Source of the DNA: Mycobacterium sp. URHB0044
GTDB taxonomy: Bacteria; Actinomycetota; Actinomycetes; Mycobacteriales; Mycobacteriaceae
Assembly (NCBI RefSeq): GCF_000620625.1
Contig: NZ_JIAW01000029.1
Coordinates: 16,001 to 80,000, forward strand
Reading direction: 5' to 3'
Length of the DNA stretch: 64,000 bases
In this document: one piece after another, positions 1 to 8,025 of the stretch
Layout: each line of letters begins with the position of its first letter
Numbering within the stretch: the first letter of the stretch is position 1
The notes under the pieces: generated by a model
Seen by the model: only the letters and a program-made list of their open reading frames with translations
Told to the model about the DNA's origin: nothing
Databases searched by the model: none
Position numbers and translations under genes: made by a program

Positions 1-206
1 TCGGCGGAACGCTCGCGTCGGCGGCGCCCACTCCCGGCGGCGTCGGCGCGGTGGAAGCGGCGTTGATCGGTGGGCTCGCGGCCTTCGGGCTGCCTGCCGC
101 GATCGCCGTGCCGTCGGTGCTGCTGTACCGCGTGCTGACGTGCTGGCTGCCCGTGTTCGTCGGCTGGCCGGTGATGCGCTGGCTGACGGCCAAGGACATG
201 ATCTAG
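1..206 (+). CDS. Lysylphosphatidylglycerol synthase-type (UPF0104) membrane protein, C-terminal fragment
   Basis: The window opens inside this gene; the frame is open from base 3 to the TAG at 204-206, giving the last 67 residues. The fragment carries the PTPGGVGAVEAA stretch followed by hydrophobic segments and ends in WLTAKDMI. The proline-glycine motif and the membrane tail are typical of the C-terminal end of LPG_synthase_TM/UPF0104 integral membrane proteins, which in mycobacteria are flippase- or lipid-modification-like proteins of unclear substrate. The N-terminal part is outside the window, so a fused domain cannot be excluded. The palindrome at 229-284 lies just behind the stop and may end its transcription. 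Confidence 0.8.
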   Translation, partial: GGTLASAAPTPGGVGAVEAALIGGLAAFGLPAAIAVPSVLLYRVLTCWLPVFVGWPVMRWLTAKDMI

Positions 207-228
207 CGCCTCCCCCATTCCTTCTCAC

Positions 229-284
229 CGAGACTGCTAGGAGATCGCGATCCGGCGCAAAATTGCGATCTCCCAGCAGTTTCG
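229..284. repeat. Long intergenic palindrome, copy 1 (possible bidirectional terminator)
   Basis: Two 20-base arms (229-248 and 265-284) face each other across a 16-base loop, with two mismatches. Flanking C-rich and G-rich tracts extend the pairing imperfectly. It sits between the convergent ends of the membrane protein (206) and the SnoaL-like gene (308). A near-identical, better-paired copy lies at 1431-1486. There is no clear T-run, so termination is inferred from position only. Confidence 0.8.
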
Positions 285-307
285 AGGGAAAGGGGTAGCG
301 CCGGCGC

Positions 308-727
308 TCAGGGCGATTCGAGAAGGTCGAGCACCACGAGGGGATTCCAGTAGTCGCGGTAGAGCGCCATCTGCCCGTCGATGGTCTTCAGCACCACGAC
401 ATAGGACATCTCGTACGGCGCGCCGGTCGCCTTCACGCGGCCCTTGGCCGTCATCTCGATGACGGCCGTCTGCGGGTCGACCGTCTGATGAACCTCCAGA
501 TTCGCCACCTCCTCGAACTCGATCTGGGCCGGAACCGTCCGCATGTACTGCTCGACGGCGGCCTTGCCCTCGAGTCGGCGGGGCCGGCCCGGCGGCGCGA
601 ACGGAAACTCGATGACGATGTCGTCACGGCACAGTGCCATCCATCCCTGCAGATCACCTGCGCTGACGGCCGCCATCGCCTGCGTGAAGACTTCGCCAGG
701 CGTGGTGCGGGTTCGGGTTTCGGCCAT
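308..727 (-). CDS. SnoaL-like / NTF2-fold polyketide cyclase-type protein
   Basis: The 139-residue protein has the size and pattern of the SnoaL/NTF2-like cone-fold family: an N-terminal helix (FTQAMAAVSAGD), the DIVIEFPFAPPG segment, LEGKAAVEQYM, and a C-terminal YRDYWNPLVV strand. Family members act as isomerases, cyclases, dehydratases or small ligand-binding proteins, so no substrate can be named. The ATG at 727 was chosen over an upstream in-frame start because a GAGGAGG ribosome site lies just before it. It is divergent from the TetR gene at 824, and the shared promoter region holds two palindromic operators, so it is probably the target of that repressor. Confidence 0.8.
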   Translation of the reverse strand: MAETRTRTTPGEVFTQAMAAVSAGDLQGWMALCRDDIVIEFPFAPPGRPRRLEGKAAVEQYMRTVPAQIEFEEVANLEVHQTVDPQTAVIEMTAKGRVKATGAPYEMSYVVVLKTIDGQMALYRDYWNPLVVLDLLESP

Positions 728-752
728 GGGAACCTCCTCATCGATTACCATC

Positions 753-767
753 CGGACTGACGGTCCG
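753..767. promoter_or_regulatory. TetR-type operator, site 1
   Basis: CGGACTGACGGTCCG has inverted half-sites CGGAC and GTCCG separated by five bases. It lies 26 bases upstream of the SnoaL-like start codon. The second site at 790-804 is exactly its reverse complement. Confidence 0.7.
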
Positions 768-789
768 ATTCGTCGTGACGACGACTATA

Positions 790-804
790 CGGACCGTCAG
801 TCCG
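790..804. promoter_or_regulatory. TetR-type operator, site 2
   Basis: CGGACCGTCAGTCCG is the exact reverse complement of the site at 753-767; the two centres are 37 bp apart. It lies just before the AAGGAGG ribosome site (812-818) of the TetR gene, where a bound repressor would block that promoter. Autoregulation of the divergent pair is inferred. Confidence 0.7.
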
Positions 805-823
805 CATACGCAAGGAGGTTGGT

Positions 824-1399
824 GTGGCCGAACGTGCGGATGCCGCGCGCAACCGCCAGGCCGTGTTGGAAGCGGCCGGCCGGTTGTTCGACGACGGCGC
901 CGACCCGGGCACGGTCTCGATGGACGACGTGGCACGCGCCGCAGGCGTCGGCAAGGGAACTCTGTTTCGACGCTTCGGCGATCGGACGACGCTGTTGCAC
1001 GCCGTCTACGACGCGCGACTCGCCGACCTGCGCACCGAACTCGAATCGGGATCGGCGCCGTTGGGTCCGGACGCCGCGCCCGCCGAGCGGATCCCGGCAA
1101 TTCTCGATGCAATCGTCACCTTCAAGCTCAACAACCGCCGACTGGCTCTCGCGCTTGAGCAGAGCCGATCCGGCGAGACGTCGACGTTGTATGACGCACC
1201 GCATTACGTCGAGACCCATCAACTGCTGGCACGGCTGTTGACCGCCGTCGTCAAGCCCGGTGACGCGTCGTGGACGGCCCACGTATTGCTTGCGGCCACC
1301 CGCATCGACCTGGTGGACCATCTCGTCACCTCCGAGAAGGTGTCGCGTAGACGGCTACGCACCGACCTGCGGCGGCTCGTCGAACGTCTGCTCACCTGA
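824..1399 (+). CDS. TetR/AcrR family transcriptional regulator
   Basis: The 191-residue protein has a standard N-terminal TetR DNA-binding domain, with the helix-turn-helix at about residues 34-55 (SMDDVARAAGVGKGTLFRRF), followed by an all-helical ligand-binding domain. The GTG at 824 is used because AAGGAGG ends five bases before it. The gene is divergent from the SnoaL-like gene, and the shared region contains two inverted 15-bp operators, so it most likely represses both itself and its neighbour. The ligand is unknown. The pair, with its regulatory region, is flanked on both sides by the same long palindrome, which suggests it may behave as a small cassette. Confidence 0.9.
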   Translation: MAERADAARNRQAVLEAAGRLFDDGADPGTVSMDDVARAAGVGKGTLFRRFGDRTTLLHAVYDARLADLRTELESGSAPLGPDAAPAERIPAILDAIVTFKLNNRRLALALEQSRSGETSTLYDAPHYVETHQLLARLLTAVVKPGDASWTAHVLLAATRIDLVDHLVTSEKVSRRRLRTDLRRLVERLLT

Positions 1400-1430
1400 C
1401 GCGTCGGGTTCCGCCCCCCTTCTCTTCCGC

Positions 1431-1486
1431 CGAGACTGCTGGGAGATCGCGATCCGGCGCGAATTTGCGATCTCCCAGCAGTCTCG
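1431..1486. repeat. Long intergenic palindrome, copy 2
   Basis: The 20-base arms (1431-1450 and 1467-1486) are perfect reverse complements around a 16-base loop. Outside them a C-rich tract (about 1413-1429) faces a G/A-rich tract (1487-1503), so the imperfect stem reaches about 35 bp. It follows the TetR stop at 1399 and matches the element at 229-284 apart from a few bases. Confidence 0.85.
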
Positions 1487-1525
1487 AGGGAAGAAGAGGG
1501 GGGTTGCGCGAAACGCCACCAAAGA

Positions 1526-1547
1526 AATCATTACACGTGTAATGATT
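1526..1547. promoter_or_regulatory. Perfect 22-bp palindrome, likely operator of the SDR operon
   Basis: The 22 bases are a perfect inverted repeat centred on ACACGTGT with flanking TCATT/AATGA, an AT-rich island in GC-rich DNA. It lies 25 bases before the ATG of the SDR gene at 1573. The operon encodes its own TetR regulator (3540-4166), which is the natural candidate to bind here. Confidence 0.7.
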
Positions 1548-1572
1548 CGCCGATCACGGCGAGAGGACGACC

Positions 1573-2436
1573 ATGGGTGAACTCGACGGCAAGATCGCGA
1601 TCGTCACCGGCACCAGTCGCGGCGTCGGCGTCGGCATCGCTCACGAACTGCTGCGCGCCGGTGCCACGGTGATCGGCTGTTCCCGATCGAAACTCGACGC
1701 GCTGCCGGGTACCGAAGACGACCCCGAGTGGGCGGCCCGGTCGGCGCAAATGGTGTGCGACCAGGGTGACCACCGCGCGATCGACGCGTTCGTCCAGCAG
1801 GTCGTCGACGCCTACGGCCGGATCGACATCCTGGTCAACAACGCAGGCGGCACCGTACCCGCACCGCACGTCGAGGCCATTCCCGAACTGGTACAACGCA
1901 TTCAGGGCTCGCCCCGGGCGGACGACGACTACGAGCGCAGCGTGCTGTTCCACGCCTTCGCGATCCAGATGAACCTCATCAGCCCATTGTGGTTCGCCAT
2001 CCGCGTCTATCGGCAGATGCGGGAGCAGGACGGCACGGGGTGCATCATCAACGTCTCCAGCGGCGCTGGCCATCCGGCCGGCTCCCCCACCTTGGTGTCC
2101 TACGGTGCGGCGAAGTCGGGCCTCAACCACCTCACCCGCTCGCTGGCTGAGGAGTGGGGACCCACGGCCCGCGTCAACTGCGTGGCGCTGGGTCCCACCA
2201 TCACCGAGAACTTCCGGTCGTTCGTGCTGCCGAAGGACGACCCGACCGGTGCCGGGTACTTCGTCGACGTGCCCTTGAAACGCGGTGGTGAACCCGCCGA
2301 GGTGGGACGCACCTGCGTCTTCCTGGCGTCCGGCGCGGCCGACTACATCAACGGCACCACCATCGAGATCGACGGCGGCATGATGCCAGGCGTGCTCTAT
2401 GACGCCGGCCTCAAGACCATCACCGATCTCCTGTAA
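1573..2436 (+). CDS. SDR family oxidoreductase
   Basis: This 287-residue classical short-chain dehydrogenase has the cofactor motif TGTSRGVG (13-20), NNAG (89-92), a serine-bearing NVSSG segment near 160-164 and the catalytic pair Y177/K181 in SYGAAKSG. About 25 residues between NNAG and the catalytic region (104-125) look like a substrate-loop insertion compared with a typical 250-residue SDR. A GAGAGGA ribosome site precedes the ATG. It is the first gene of a three-gene unit with a DapB-like dehydrogenase and a TetR regulator, behind a palindromic operator. The substrate is unknown; a role in catabolism of a lipid or xenobiotic alcohol/ketone is inference. Confidence 0.9.
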   Translation: MGELDGKIAIVTGTSRGVGVGIAHELLRAGATVIGCSRSKLDALPGTEDDPEWAARSAQMVCDQGDHRAIDAFVQQVVDAYGRIDILVNNAGGTVPAPHVEAIPELVQRIQGSPRADDDYERSVLFHAFAIQMNLISPLWFAIRVYRQMREQDGTGCIINVSSGAGHPAGSPTLVSYGAAKSGLNHLTRSLAEEWGPTARVNCVALGPTITENFRSFVLPKDDPTGAGYFVDVPLKRGGEPAEVGRTCVFLASGAADYINGTTIEIDGGMMPGVLYDAGLKTITDLL

Positions 2437-2459
2437 AGCCCTGAGAGGCAGAACATCCC

Positions 2460-3533
2460 ATGACCCGTCGCGTCATTCAGTTTTCGACCGGAAACGTCGG
2501 CGTGCGCGCGCTGCGGACCATCATCGAACGGCCTGACCTCGAACTCGTCGGCGTGCACGCCGCCAGTCCCGACAAGATCGGCCACGACGCCGCCGACCTC
2601 TGCGGCCTGGCCCAGCCGACCGGCGTGATCGCCACCAACGACATCGACGCGCTGGTCGGCCTGGGCGCAGACTGCGTCGTGTACACCTCGCAAGCCGAGA
2701 CCCGGCCTCACGAAGCCATCGACGAGATGACCCGCTTCTTGTCCGCGGGCACGAATGTCGTTGGCACGTCCTTCGTCTGGATGGTGGCGCCCGAGCAGGC
2801 CGACGACTGGTTGCGCAAGCCGCTCGAGGCCGCATGCGCCGCCGGCGACAGCACGCTCTACGTCAACGGCATCGACCCCGGCTTCTCCGGCGACACCCTG
2901 GTCTACACCGCCCTGAGCCTGGCGGCTCGCGCCACCGCCGTGACCGTTCAGGAGATCTTCAACTACGGCTCCTACGACGACGCCGAATTCACCGGCGCCA
3001 GCTTCGGGTTCGGCGCACCACCCGAACACACGCCGATCCTGTTCCAGCCGGGCGTACTGGCGTCGATGTGGGGAAACCAAGTCAAGAGCCTCGCCGACGA
3101 CCTCGGGATCGAACTCGACGACGTCCGCGAGCGACACGAAACATGGGTCACGTCAACGCCGATCGACTGCACGATGATGCGCGTCGAACCGGGGCGGGTA
3201 GCCGCCGTGCGCTTCGGGGTCGAAGGCATTCGCGACGGCGCCGCCATCATCACCATGGAGCACGTCAACCGGCTCACCACGGCCGCTGCGCCGGACTGGG
3301 CGTACCCACCCGACGGTCACCCCGGCGTGCACCGCGTCATCGTCCATGGAAGCCCTGGCATCGAGATCAACACCCACGTCGGCGGCGCAGGCGTCGACCA
3401 CAACGAGGCAGGCGTGGTGGCGACCGCGGCCCGCGCCATTAACGCCATCGAAGCGACGTGCCGAGCCCCCGCTGGCGTGTTGGCGGCTCACGATCTCCGG
3501 CCGACCGATCACCTCCGGGGAGTGATGTGGTGA
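2460..3533 (+). CDS. DapB-like NAD(P)H-dependent dehydrogenase (2,4-diaminopentanoate dehydrogenase type)
   Basis: The 357-residue protein begins with a Rossmann strand (RRVIQFSTGNVGVRAL) in which the usual GxGxxG is replaced by TGNVG, as in the actinobacterial dihydrodipicolinate-reductase-like family. DPGFSGD (about 140-146) and an NHEAGVV-like segment near the end (DHNEAGVVATA) are also characteristic. It is longer than true DapB (about 245 residues) and is not in a lysine locus, so it is unlikely to be the biosynthetic enzyme. It lies 23 bases behind the SDR and 6 bases before the TetR gene, which makes co-transcription likely. The substrate is unknown. Confidence 0.8.
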   Translation: MTRRVIQFSTGNVGVRALRTIIERPDLELVGVHAASPDKIGHDAADLCGLAQPTGVIATNDIDALVGLGADCVVYTSQAETRPHEAIDEMTRFLSAGTNVVGTSFVWMVAPEQADDWLRKPLEAACAAGDSTLYVNGIDPGFSGDTLVYTALSLAARATAVTVQEIFNYGSYDDAEFTGASFGFGAPPEHTPILFQPGVLASMWGNQVKSLADDLGIELDDVRERHETWVTSTPIDCTMMRVEPGRVAAVRFGVEGIRDGAAIITMEHVNRLTTAAAPDWAYPPDGHPGVHRVIVHGSPGIEINTHVGGAGVDHNEAGVVATAARAINAIEATCRAPAGVLAAHDLRPTDHLRGVMW

Positions 3534-3539
3534 CCTGAC

Positions 3540-4166
3540 ATGGCAGCCAAGAATCTTCCGCGCCGGCCGCCCGGCGGCAGTCAGGAACGCGCCGAGCAGA
3601 CTCGGGCCGTCGTCATTGACGAGACCGTCACCTGCGTCCTGGAGGAGGGGTTCGCCGCGCCCAGCGTGCGACACATCACCGAGCGTGCGGGTGTCACGTG
3701 GGGAGTGGTCCAGTATCACTTCGGCGATCTCGCCGGCCTGCTGATGGCCGTGGTGGACAAGGGCTTCGCTGAACTGATCGCGGCACTCGAAGAACTACCC
3801 GCGACGACCGCGGCACTCCCGCCACGCGCACGTATCCAGGCCGTCGTGGATTCGGCATGGGCGGCGTTCTCCAGCCCGACGTCGATGGCCGCGTTCGAGA
3901 TCCTCGTCTCGACGCGCGCGCTACGCGATGCGGTGGCCGACACCCATCTCGTCGAGCTCGGGAAGGGGCTCACCAGGTTGGGTCGTCACCTCGGCGAGGG
4001 ACTGGACGCCACGCATGCAGCTGAGATCGGCAACCTCATCTGGGCCACATTGCGCGGTCTCGCCGTCGCCGAGCTCATCTCGCCGCACCCCCTGGACAGT
4101 GCGAACGACCGCCGGATGCTGGTCGACGTGATCACCGCCTACGTCACGTCGCAAAAGGCCAAGTAG
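3540..4166 (+). CDS. TetR/AcrR family transcriptional regulator
   Basis: The 208-residue regulator has its helix-turn-helix around residues 40-62 (SVRHITERAGVTWGVVQYHF). The VQYHF ending and a strongly helical C-terminal half fit the TetR fold. It starts 6 bases after the DapB-like gene and is therefore probably the last gene of the SDR operon. The perfect palindrome at 1526-1547, ahead of the first gene, is its likely autoregulatory operator. The ligand is presumably an intermediate handled by the two dehydrogenases, which is inference from context. Confidence 0.9.
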   Translation: MAAKNLPRRPPGGSQERAEQTRAVVIDETVTCVLEEGFAAPSVRHITERAGVTWGVVQYHFGDLAGLLMAVVDKGFAELIAALEELPATTAALPPRARIQAVVDSAWAAFSSPTSMAAFEILVSTRALRDAVADTHLVELGKGLTRLGRHLGEGLDATHAAEIGNLIWATLRGLAVAELISPHPLDSANDRRMLVDVITAYVTSQKAK

Positions 4167-4282
4167 GGCGGCTGCGCCCTTACCGGTAGCCGGTAGTGGA
4201 CTTGCCTGCCAGCGTCGATGACCGCGCACACGCCATCGACCAGGGTGAATGCATCATTCACCGAACAGATGGGACAACCCCG

Positions 4283-5152
4283 ATGGCTCGATTCACGCCC
4301 CGCGGAACCCGCATCGTCGCGCTGGCCTGCGCCACCACGCTCGGGTTCGCATCGCTCGTCGCCTGCTCACCGTCGAAACAAGAGGCGAGCCACGAATCAT
4401 CCAGCGCACCGGCCGCCACACCGGCCAACGGCGTGAAGCCCACCGTCGTCCTGGTGCACGGCGCGTGGGCCGACGCGTCCAGCTGGGACGGTGAGGTCGC
4501 CGCACTGGAGAAGCAGGGCTACGACGTCCGCGCCATCTCCAACCCGTTGGAGAACCTCACGACCGACTCCGAATACGTCTCGGACTTCTTGAAGACGGTG
4601 AACGGTCCCGTCGTGCTGGTCGGCCATTCCTACGGCGGCTCGGTGATCACCAACGCGGCCGAGGGCAACCCGAACGTCAAGGCACTGGTCTACGTGGACG
4701 CGGCCGCTCCCGACGTCGGTGAGACGAACGGCTCGTTGAGCGGGGCCGATTCGGTGCTCAAGCACAAGCCCGAAGCCGAGCTGTTCGACAAGGTCCCGTA
4801 TCCCGGTGCCCCGGCCGGCGCAGTCGACCTGTATCTGAAGAAGGACATCTTCCTGCAGAACTTCGGGAACGACCTGCCAACCGACGAGGCGACCCGGCTG
4901 TGGGCGACGCAACGGACCGCGTCGACGGCTGCCTTCGAAACGCCGTCGAAGTACGCGACATGGAAGACAATCCCATCGTGGTACTTCATCAGCAGCGGCG
5001 ACCAAATCATCACCCCGACGTCGGAAGAAGCCATGGCGAAACGGGCCCACTCCCACGTGACGATGTTCGACGGCGGGTCACACCTCACGCTGATCTCGCA
5101 TCCCGACGCGGTGACCGCCGTCATCGATCAAGCCATCGCGTCCGTGCACTGA
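4283..5152 (+). CDS. Alpha/beta hydrolase, predicted lipoprotein
   Basis: The 289-residue protein starts with a lipoprotein signal peptide whose lipobox is LVAC (cysteine 28), then a Ser/Ala-rich linker and an alpha/beta-hydrolase domain. Visible motifs are VLVHGAW (56-62, oxyanion region), the nucleophile elbow GHSYGG (serine 116) and a C-terminal GGSHLTLISHP segment supplying the likely catalytic histidine. The ATG at 4283 was chosen because the signal sequence starts there; an upstream in-frame start would add a non-signal extension. It precedes the malonate decarboxylase operon by 19 bases. An esterase releasing substrate outside the membrane is possible but unproven. Confidence 0.85.
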   Translation: MARFTPRGTRIVALACATTLGFASLVACSPSKQEASHESSSAPAATPANGVKPTVVLVHGAWADASSWDGEVAALEKQGYDVRAISNPLENLTTDSEYVSDFLKTVNGPVVLVGHSYGGSVITNAAEGNPNVKALVYVDAAAPDVGETNGSLSGADSVLKHKPEAELFDKVPYPGAPAGAVDLYLKKDIFLQNFGNDLPTDEATRLWATQRTASTAAFETPSKYATWKTIPSWYFISSGDQIITPTSEEAMAKRAHSHVTMFDGGSHLTLISHPDAVTAVIDQAIASVH

Positions 5153-5171
5153 CGAGCTGAGCGGTAATCCG

Positions 5172-6830
5172 ATGATGACGACGGAAGCGCCGAAACGGTG
5201 GGATTCCCGCCGCCGGGCGAAGGGCGAACGGCTTACCGCCGGTGCGAGCTACTGCGACGGCAAGGTGATCCGACCCGACCGGCTCAAGGATCTGCTGCAC
5301 GACGTGATCCGGCCCGGCGACCGCGTCGCGCTGGAGGGTGACAACCAGAAGCAGGCCGACTTCCTGTCCCGCACGCTGGCCGACTGCGACCCACAGCGGC
5401 TCAACAACCTGCACATGCTCATCTCGTCGGTTTCTCGTGCCGAACATCTGGACCTCTTCGAACGCGGTATCGCCACCAAGCTCGATCTGGCCTATGCCGG
5501 GCCGCAGAGCGTGCGGATCGCGCAGATGGTCGAGGACGGCACGGTGCACATCGGGGCGATCCACACCTACGTCGAGTTGTACGCCCGGATGTTCGTCGAT
5601 CTCGTCCCCGACGTCGTGCTGCTCTGCGCCTCGGCCGCCGACCGGGACGGCAACCTGTACACCGGCGCCAACACCGAGGACACGCCGACGATCGCCGAGG
5701 CCGCGGCATTCCACGACGGCGTGGTGATCGTCCAGGCCGACGAGATCGTCGACAGCGCAGCCGATCTCCCGCGCGTCGACATCCCCGGCAGTTGGGTGGA
5801 CTACGTCGTCGCCGCCGACCGGCCGTTCTTCCTCGAGCCGCTGTTCACCCGCGATCCCCGCCACATCGGTGCCGTCGAGATCCTCAAGGCCATGATCGCG
5901 ATTCGCGGCGTCTACGAACGGCACAACGTGGTCTCACTGAACCACGGTGTCGGATTCGACACCGCCGCAATCGAACTGCTGCTCCCGACCTACGGCGAGT
6001 CGCTCGGACTCAAGGGGCGAATCGCCAGGCACTGGGTGCTGAACCCGCATCCCACGCTGATTCCGGCCATTGAATCCGGCTGGGTCGAATCGATCCACAG
6101 CTTCGGCGGCGAATCCGGGATGAACCGATACGCCGCCGCCCGCCCGGACGTGTTCTTCACCGGCGCCGACGGATCACTGCGCTCCAACCGGGTGCTCGCG
6201 CAGATGGCCGGTCAGTACGCCATCGACATGTTCATCGGCTCGTCTCTGCAGATCGACGCCGACGCCAACTCGTCCACCGTGACCGACGGCCGGCTGTCCG
6301 GCTTCGGTGGCGCGCCGAACATGGGCCACGACCCACACGGGCGGAGGCACTCCTCGGCCGCCTGGCTGGACCTCGCGCACGGCGACGGTGCCAGCCGACG
6401 GGGCCGCAAACTCGTCGTGCAGATGGCCCAAACCTACAGGGCCGGTGGTGTTCCCACCTTCGTGGAGACGCTCGACGCGGTCGACGTGGGCAAGCGGGCC
6501 GACATGCCGCTGCCGCCGGTGATGATCTACGGCGACGACGTCTCGCACGTCGTCACCGAAGAGGGCGTGGCCTACCTGTACAAGGCACACTCCCTGGCCG
6601 ACCGGCGGGAGGCCCTGGCGGCGGTCGCAGGTGTCACGCCGATCGGACGCAACGCCGACGCCCGGCGAGTCGAGGAGTTGCGGCGCGACGGACTGGTCGC
6701 CTTCCCCGAGGACCTGAAGGTCGAGACCCGACTCGCCGACCGGTCGCTGCTGGCGGCGCGCAGCATCGAAGATCTCGTCGCATGGTCCGGCGGCCTGTAC
6801 GACCCTCCAGCGCAGTTCCGGGACTGGTGA
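5172..6830 (+). CDS. mdcA: Malonate decarboxylase, alpha subunit (acetyl-ACP:malonate ACP transferase)
   Basis: The 552-residue protein matches MdcA in length and sequence, including WDSRRRAKGERL at the start, GDRVALEGDNQKQADFL, the NHGVGFDTAAIELLLPTYG block and the C-terminal GGLYDPPAQFRDW. MdcA exchanges acetate for malonate on the prosthetic group of the acyl carrier subunit, in the first step of biotin-independent malonate decarboxylation to acetate and CO2. It is a CoA-transferase-fold cytosolic enzyme. Two ATGs lie in tandem at 5172 and 5175 and either could be used. It heads an operon with overlapping mdcB, mdcC, mdcDE, mdcG and mdcH. Confidence 0.95.
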   Translation: MMTTEAPKRWDSRRRAKGERLTAGASYCDGKVIRPDRLKDLLHDVIRPGDRVALEGDNQKQADFLSRTLADCDPQRLNNLHMLISSVSRAEHLDLFERGIATKLDLAYAGPQSVRIAQMVEDGTVHIGAIHTYVELYARMFVDLVPDVVLLCASAADRDGNLYTGANTEDTPTIAEAAAFHDGVVIVQADEIVDSAADLPRVDIPGSWVDYVVAADRPFFLEPLFTRDPRHIGAVEILKAMIAIRGVYERHNVVSLNHGVGFDTAAIELLLPTYGESLGLKGRIARHWVLNPHPTLIPAIESGWVESIHSFGGESGMNRYAAARPDVFFTGADGSLRSNRVLAQMAGQYAIDMFIGSSLQIDADANSSTVTDGRLSGFGGAPNMGHDPHGRRHSSAAWLDLAHGDGASRRGRKLVVQMAQTYRAGGVPTFVETLDAVDVGKRADMPLPPVMIYGDDVSHVVTEEGVAYLYKAHSLADRREALAAVAGVTPIGRNADARRVEELRRDGLVAFPEDLKVETRLADRSLLAARSIEDLVAWSGGLYDPPAQFRDW

Positions 6831-6832
6831 CC

Positions 6833-7702
6833 ATGACCGCCGCAATCCTCGCCCCGGCAACGACTCTCGACGCCACCGGCATCGCCGACCTCGCCGTCAC
6901 GGCGCTGCGCTCCGAGGCCGACCTTACACCCAAGCCCGGCCTCGTCGACGGGCGCGGACCCGGCGCGCATTCCGACATGAGCCTGGCCCTGCTGCACGAC
7001 TCCGCCGAGTCGCTGCGGGACGCGTTCACTGAATGTGCTTCGACGGCAATGCAATCGACGCCGGGACCCGAGCTGCGCGCCCGGTTGGGAGAAATCGGCC
7101 GGGCCGGCGAACGGGTCATGCTCCGGGCCACCGGCGGAGTGAACACCCACCGCGGTGCGTTGTGGGCACTCGGCCTGCTCGGGGCCGGCGTGGCGATCGC
7201 TGGCAGTGCGACCGGCGCGATCGACGTCGCGGCCCGTCTTGCGCAGCTCCCCGACCCTGCGCTCGGTGCCGCGGCAGTGGCGACCTCGAACGGTGCGAGA
7301 GTCCGCCGCCGGTACGGTGCCTCGGGTGCGGCGGGCGAGGCGCAGGCAGGATTCCCACACGTCCGCCTGCATGCGCTACCTGCATTGCGCGCCGCGCGCC
7401 GGTCGGGCGCCGACGAGGCGTCCGCGCGGCTGGCCGCACTGCTATCTCTGATGGCTCATCTCGACGACACCTGCCTACTGCACCGCGGTGGACAGGTGGG
7501 GTTGACCGCTGTGCAGGAAGGCGCACGCGCCGTCCTCGCGGCGGGTGGATGCCGCACCCCCGCAGGACGGCACCACTTCGCGGCCCTCGACGCCCTGTGC
7601 GCCGCCCATCGGCTGTCGCCCGGGGGCAGCGGAGATCTGCTGGCGACCACCCTCTTTCTCGACGCCCTAGACGAACGGAGCGCTGCGCCATGCAAACTCT
7701 GA
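6833..7702 (+). CDS. mdcB: Triphosphoribosyl-dephospho-CoA synthase
   Basis: MdcB makes 2'-(5''-triphosphoribosyl)-3'-dephospho-CoA from ATP and dephospho-CoA, the precursor of the malonate decarboxylase prosthetic group. The 289-residue protein shows the family motifs LTPKPGLVD...GAHSDMS (about 27-45) and GVNTHRGALWALGLL (about 102-116). The ATG at 6833 lies two bases after the mdcA stop; a GTG at 6827 overlapping that stop is an alternative. Its 3' end overlaps the start of mdcC by 13 bases. Confidence 0.93.
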   Translation: MTAAILAPATTLDATGIADLAVTALRSEADLTPKPGLVDGRGPGAHSDMSLALLHDSAESLRDAFTECASTAMQSTPGPELRARLGEIGRAGERVMLRATGGVNTHRGALWALGLLGAGVAIAGSATGAIDVAARLAQLPDPALGAAAVATSNGARVRRRYGASGAAGEAQAGFPHVRLHALPALRAARRSGADEASARLAALLSLMAHLDDTCLLHRGGQVGLTAVQEGARAVLAAGGCRTPAGRHHFAALDALCAAHRLSPGGSGDLLATTLFLDALDERSAAPCKL

Positions 7703-8025
7703 ACTACCAATTCCCCGCAGACCAGACAGCGCCGCGCGCCGTGCACATCGGTGTCGTCGCGTCGGGTGATCTGGAGATCCTGCTTCAGCCACCCACCGCT
7801 GACGAGCCCGCCGACCGCGCCGCGGTGCGAGTCCGCACCAGCGTCAACGGCTTCGACACCGTCTGGCACGACGTCCTCGAACGGTTCTTCACCCGTACCG
7901 CGCTCGCCGGCCGCTGGGAACTCAACGACTTCGGCGCCACCCCCGGCGTCGTCACCCTGCGGCTGCGTCAAGCAGCGGAAGCGGCGGTGGCGAATGGACA
8001 AGCGACGAACGGAGAGCCGTCATGA
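7690..8025 (+). CDS. mdcC: Malonate decarboxylase acyl carrier protein (delta subunit)
   Basis: This small 111-residue subunit carries the phosphoribosyl-dephospho-CoA prosthetic group. The attachment serine is visible as S25 in the VVASGDLEILL motif, the same position I recall for Klebsiella MdcC. The ATG at 7690 lies inside the end of mdcB, and the gene ends overlapping the ATG of mdcDE (ATGA), so translational coupling is expected. An in-frame reading that extends far upstream is a shadow of mdcB. Confidence 0.93.
   Translation: MQTLNYQFPADQTAPRAVHIGVVASGDLEILLQPPTADEPADRAAVRVRTSVNGFDTVWHDVLERFFTRTALAGRWELNDFGATPGVVTLRLRQAAEAAVANGQATNGEPS

Noticed and set aside
7033..8025. Long frame that would make MdcC about 330 residues
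   Set aside because: The upstream part is a shadow of mdcB; the carrier protein family is about 100 residues and the ATG at 7690 places the attachment serine at position 25.
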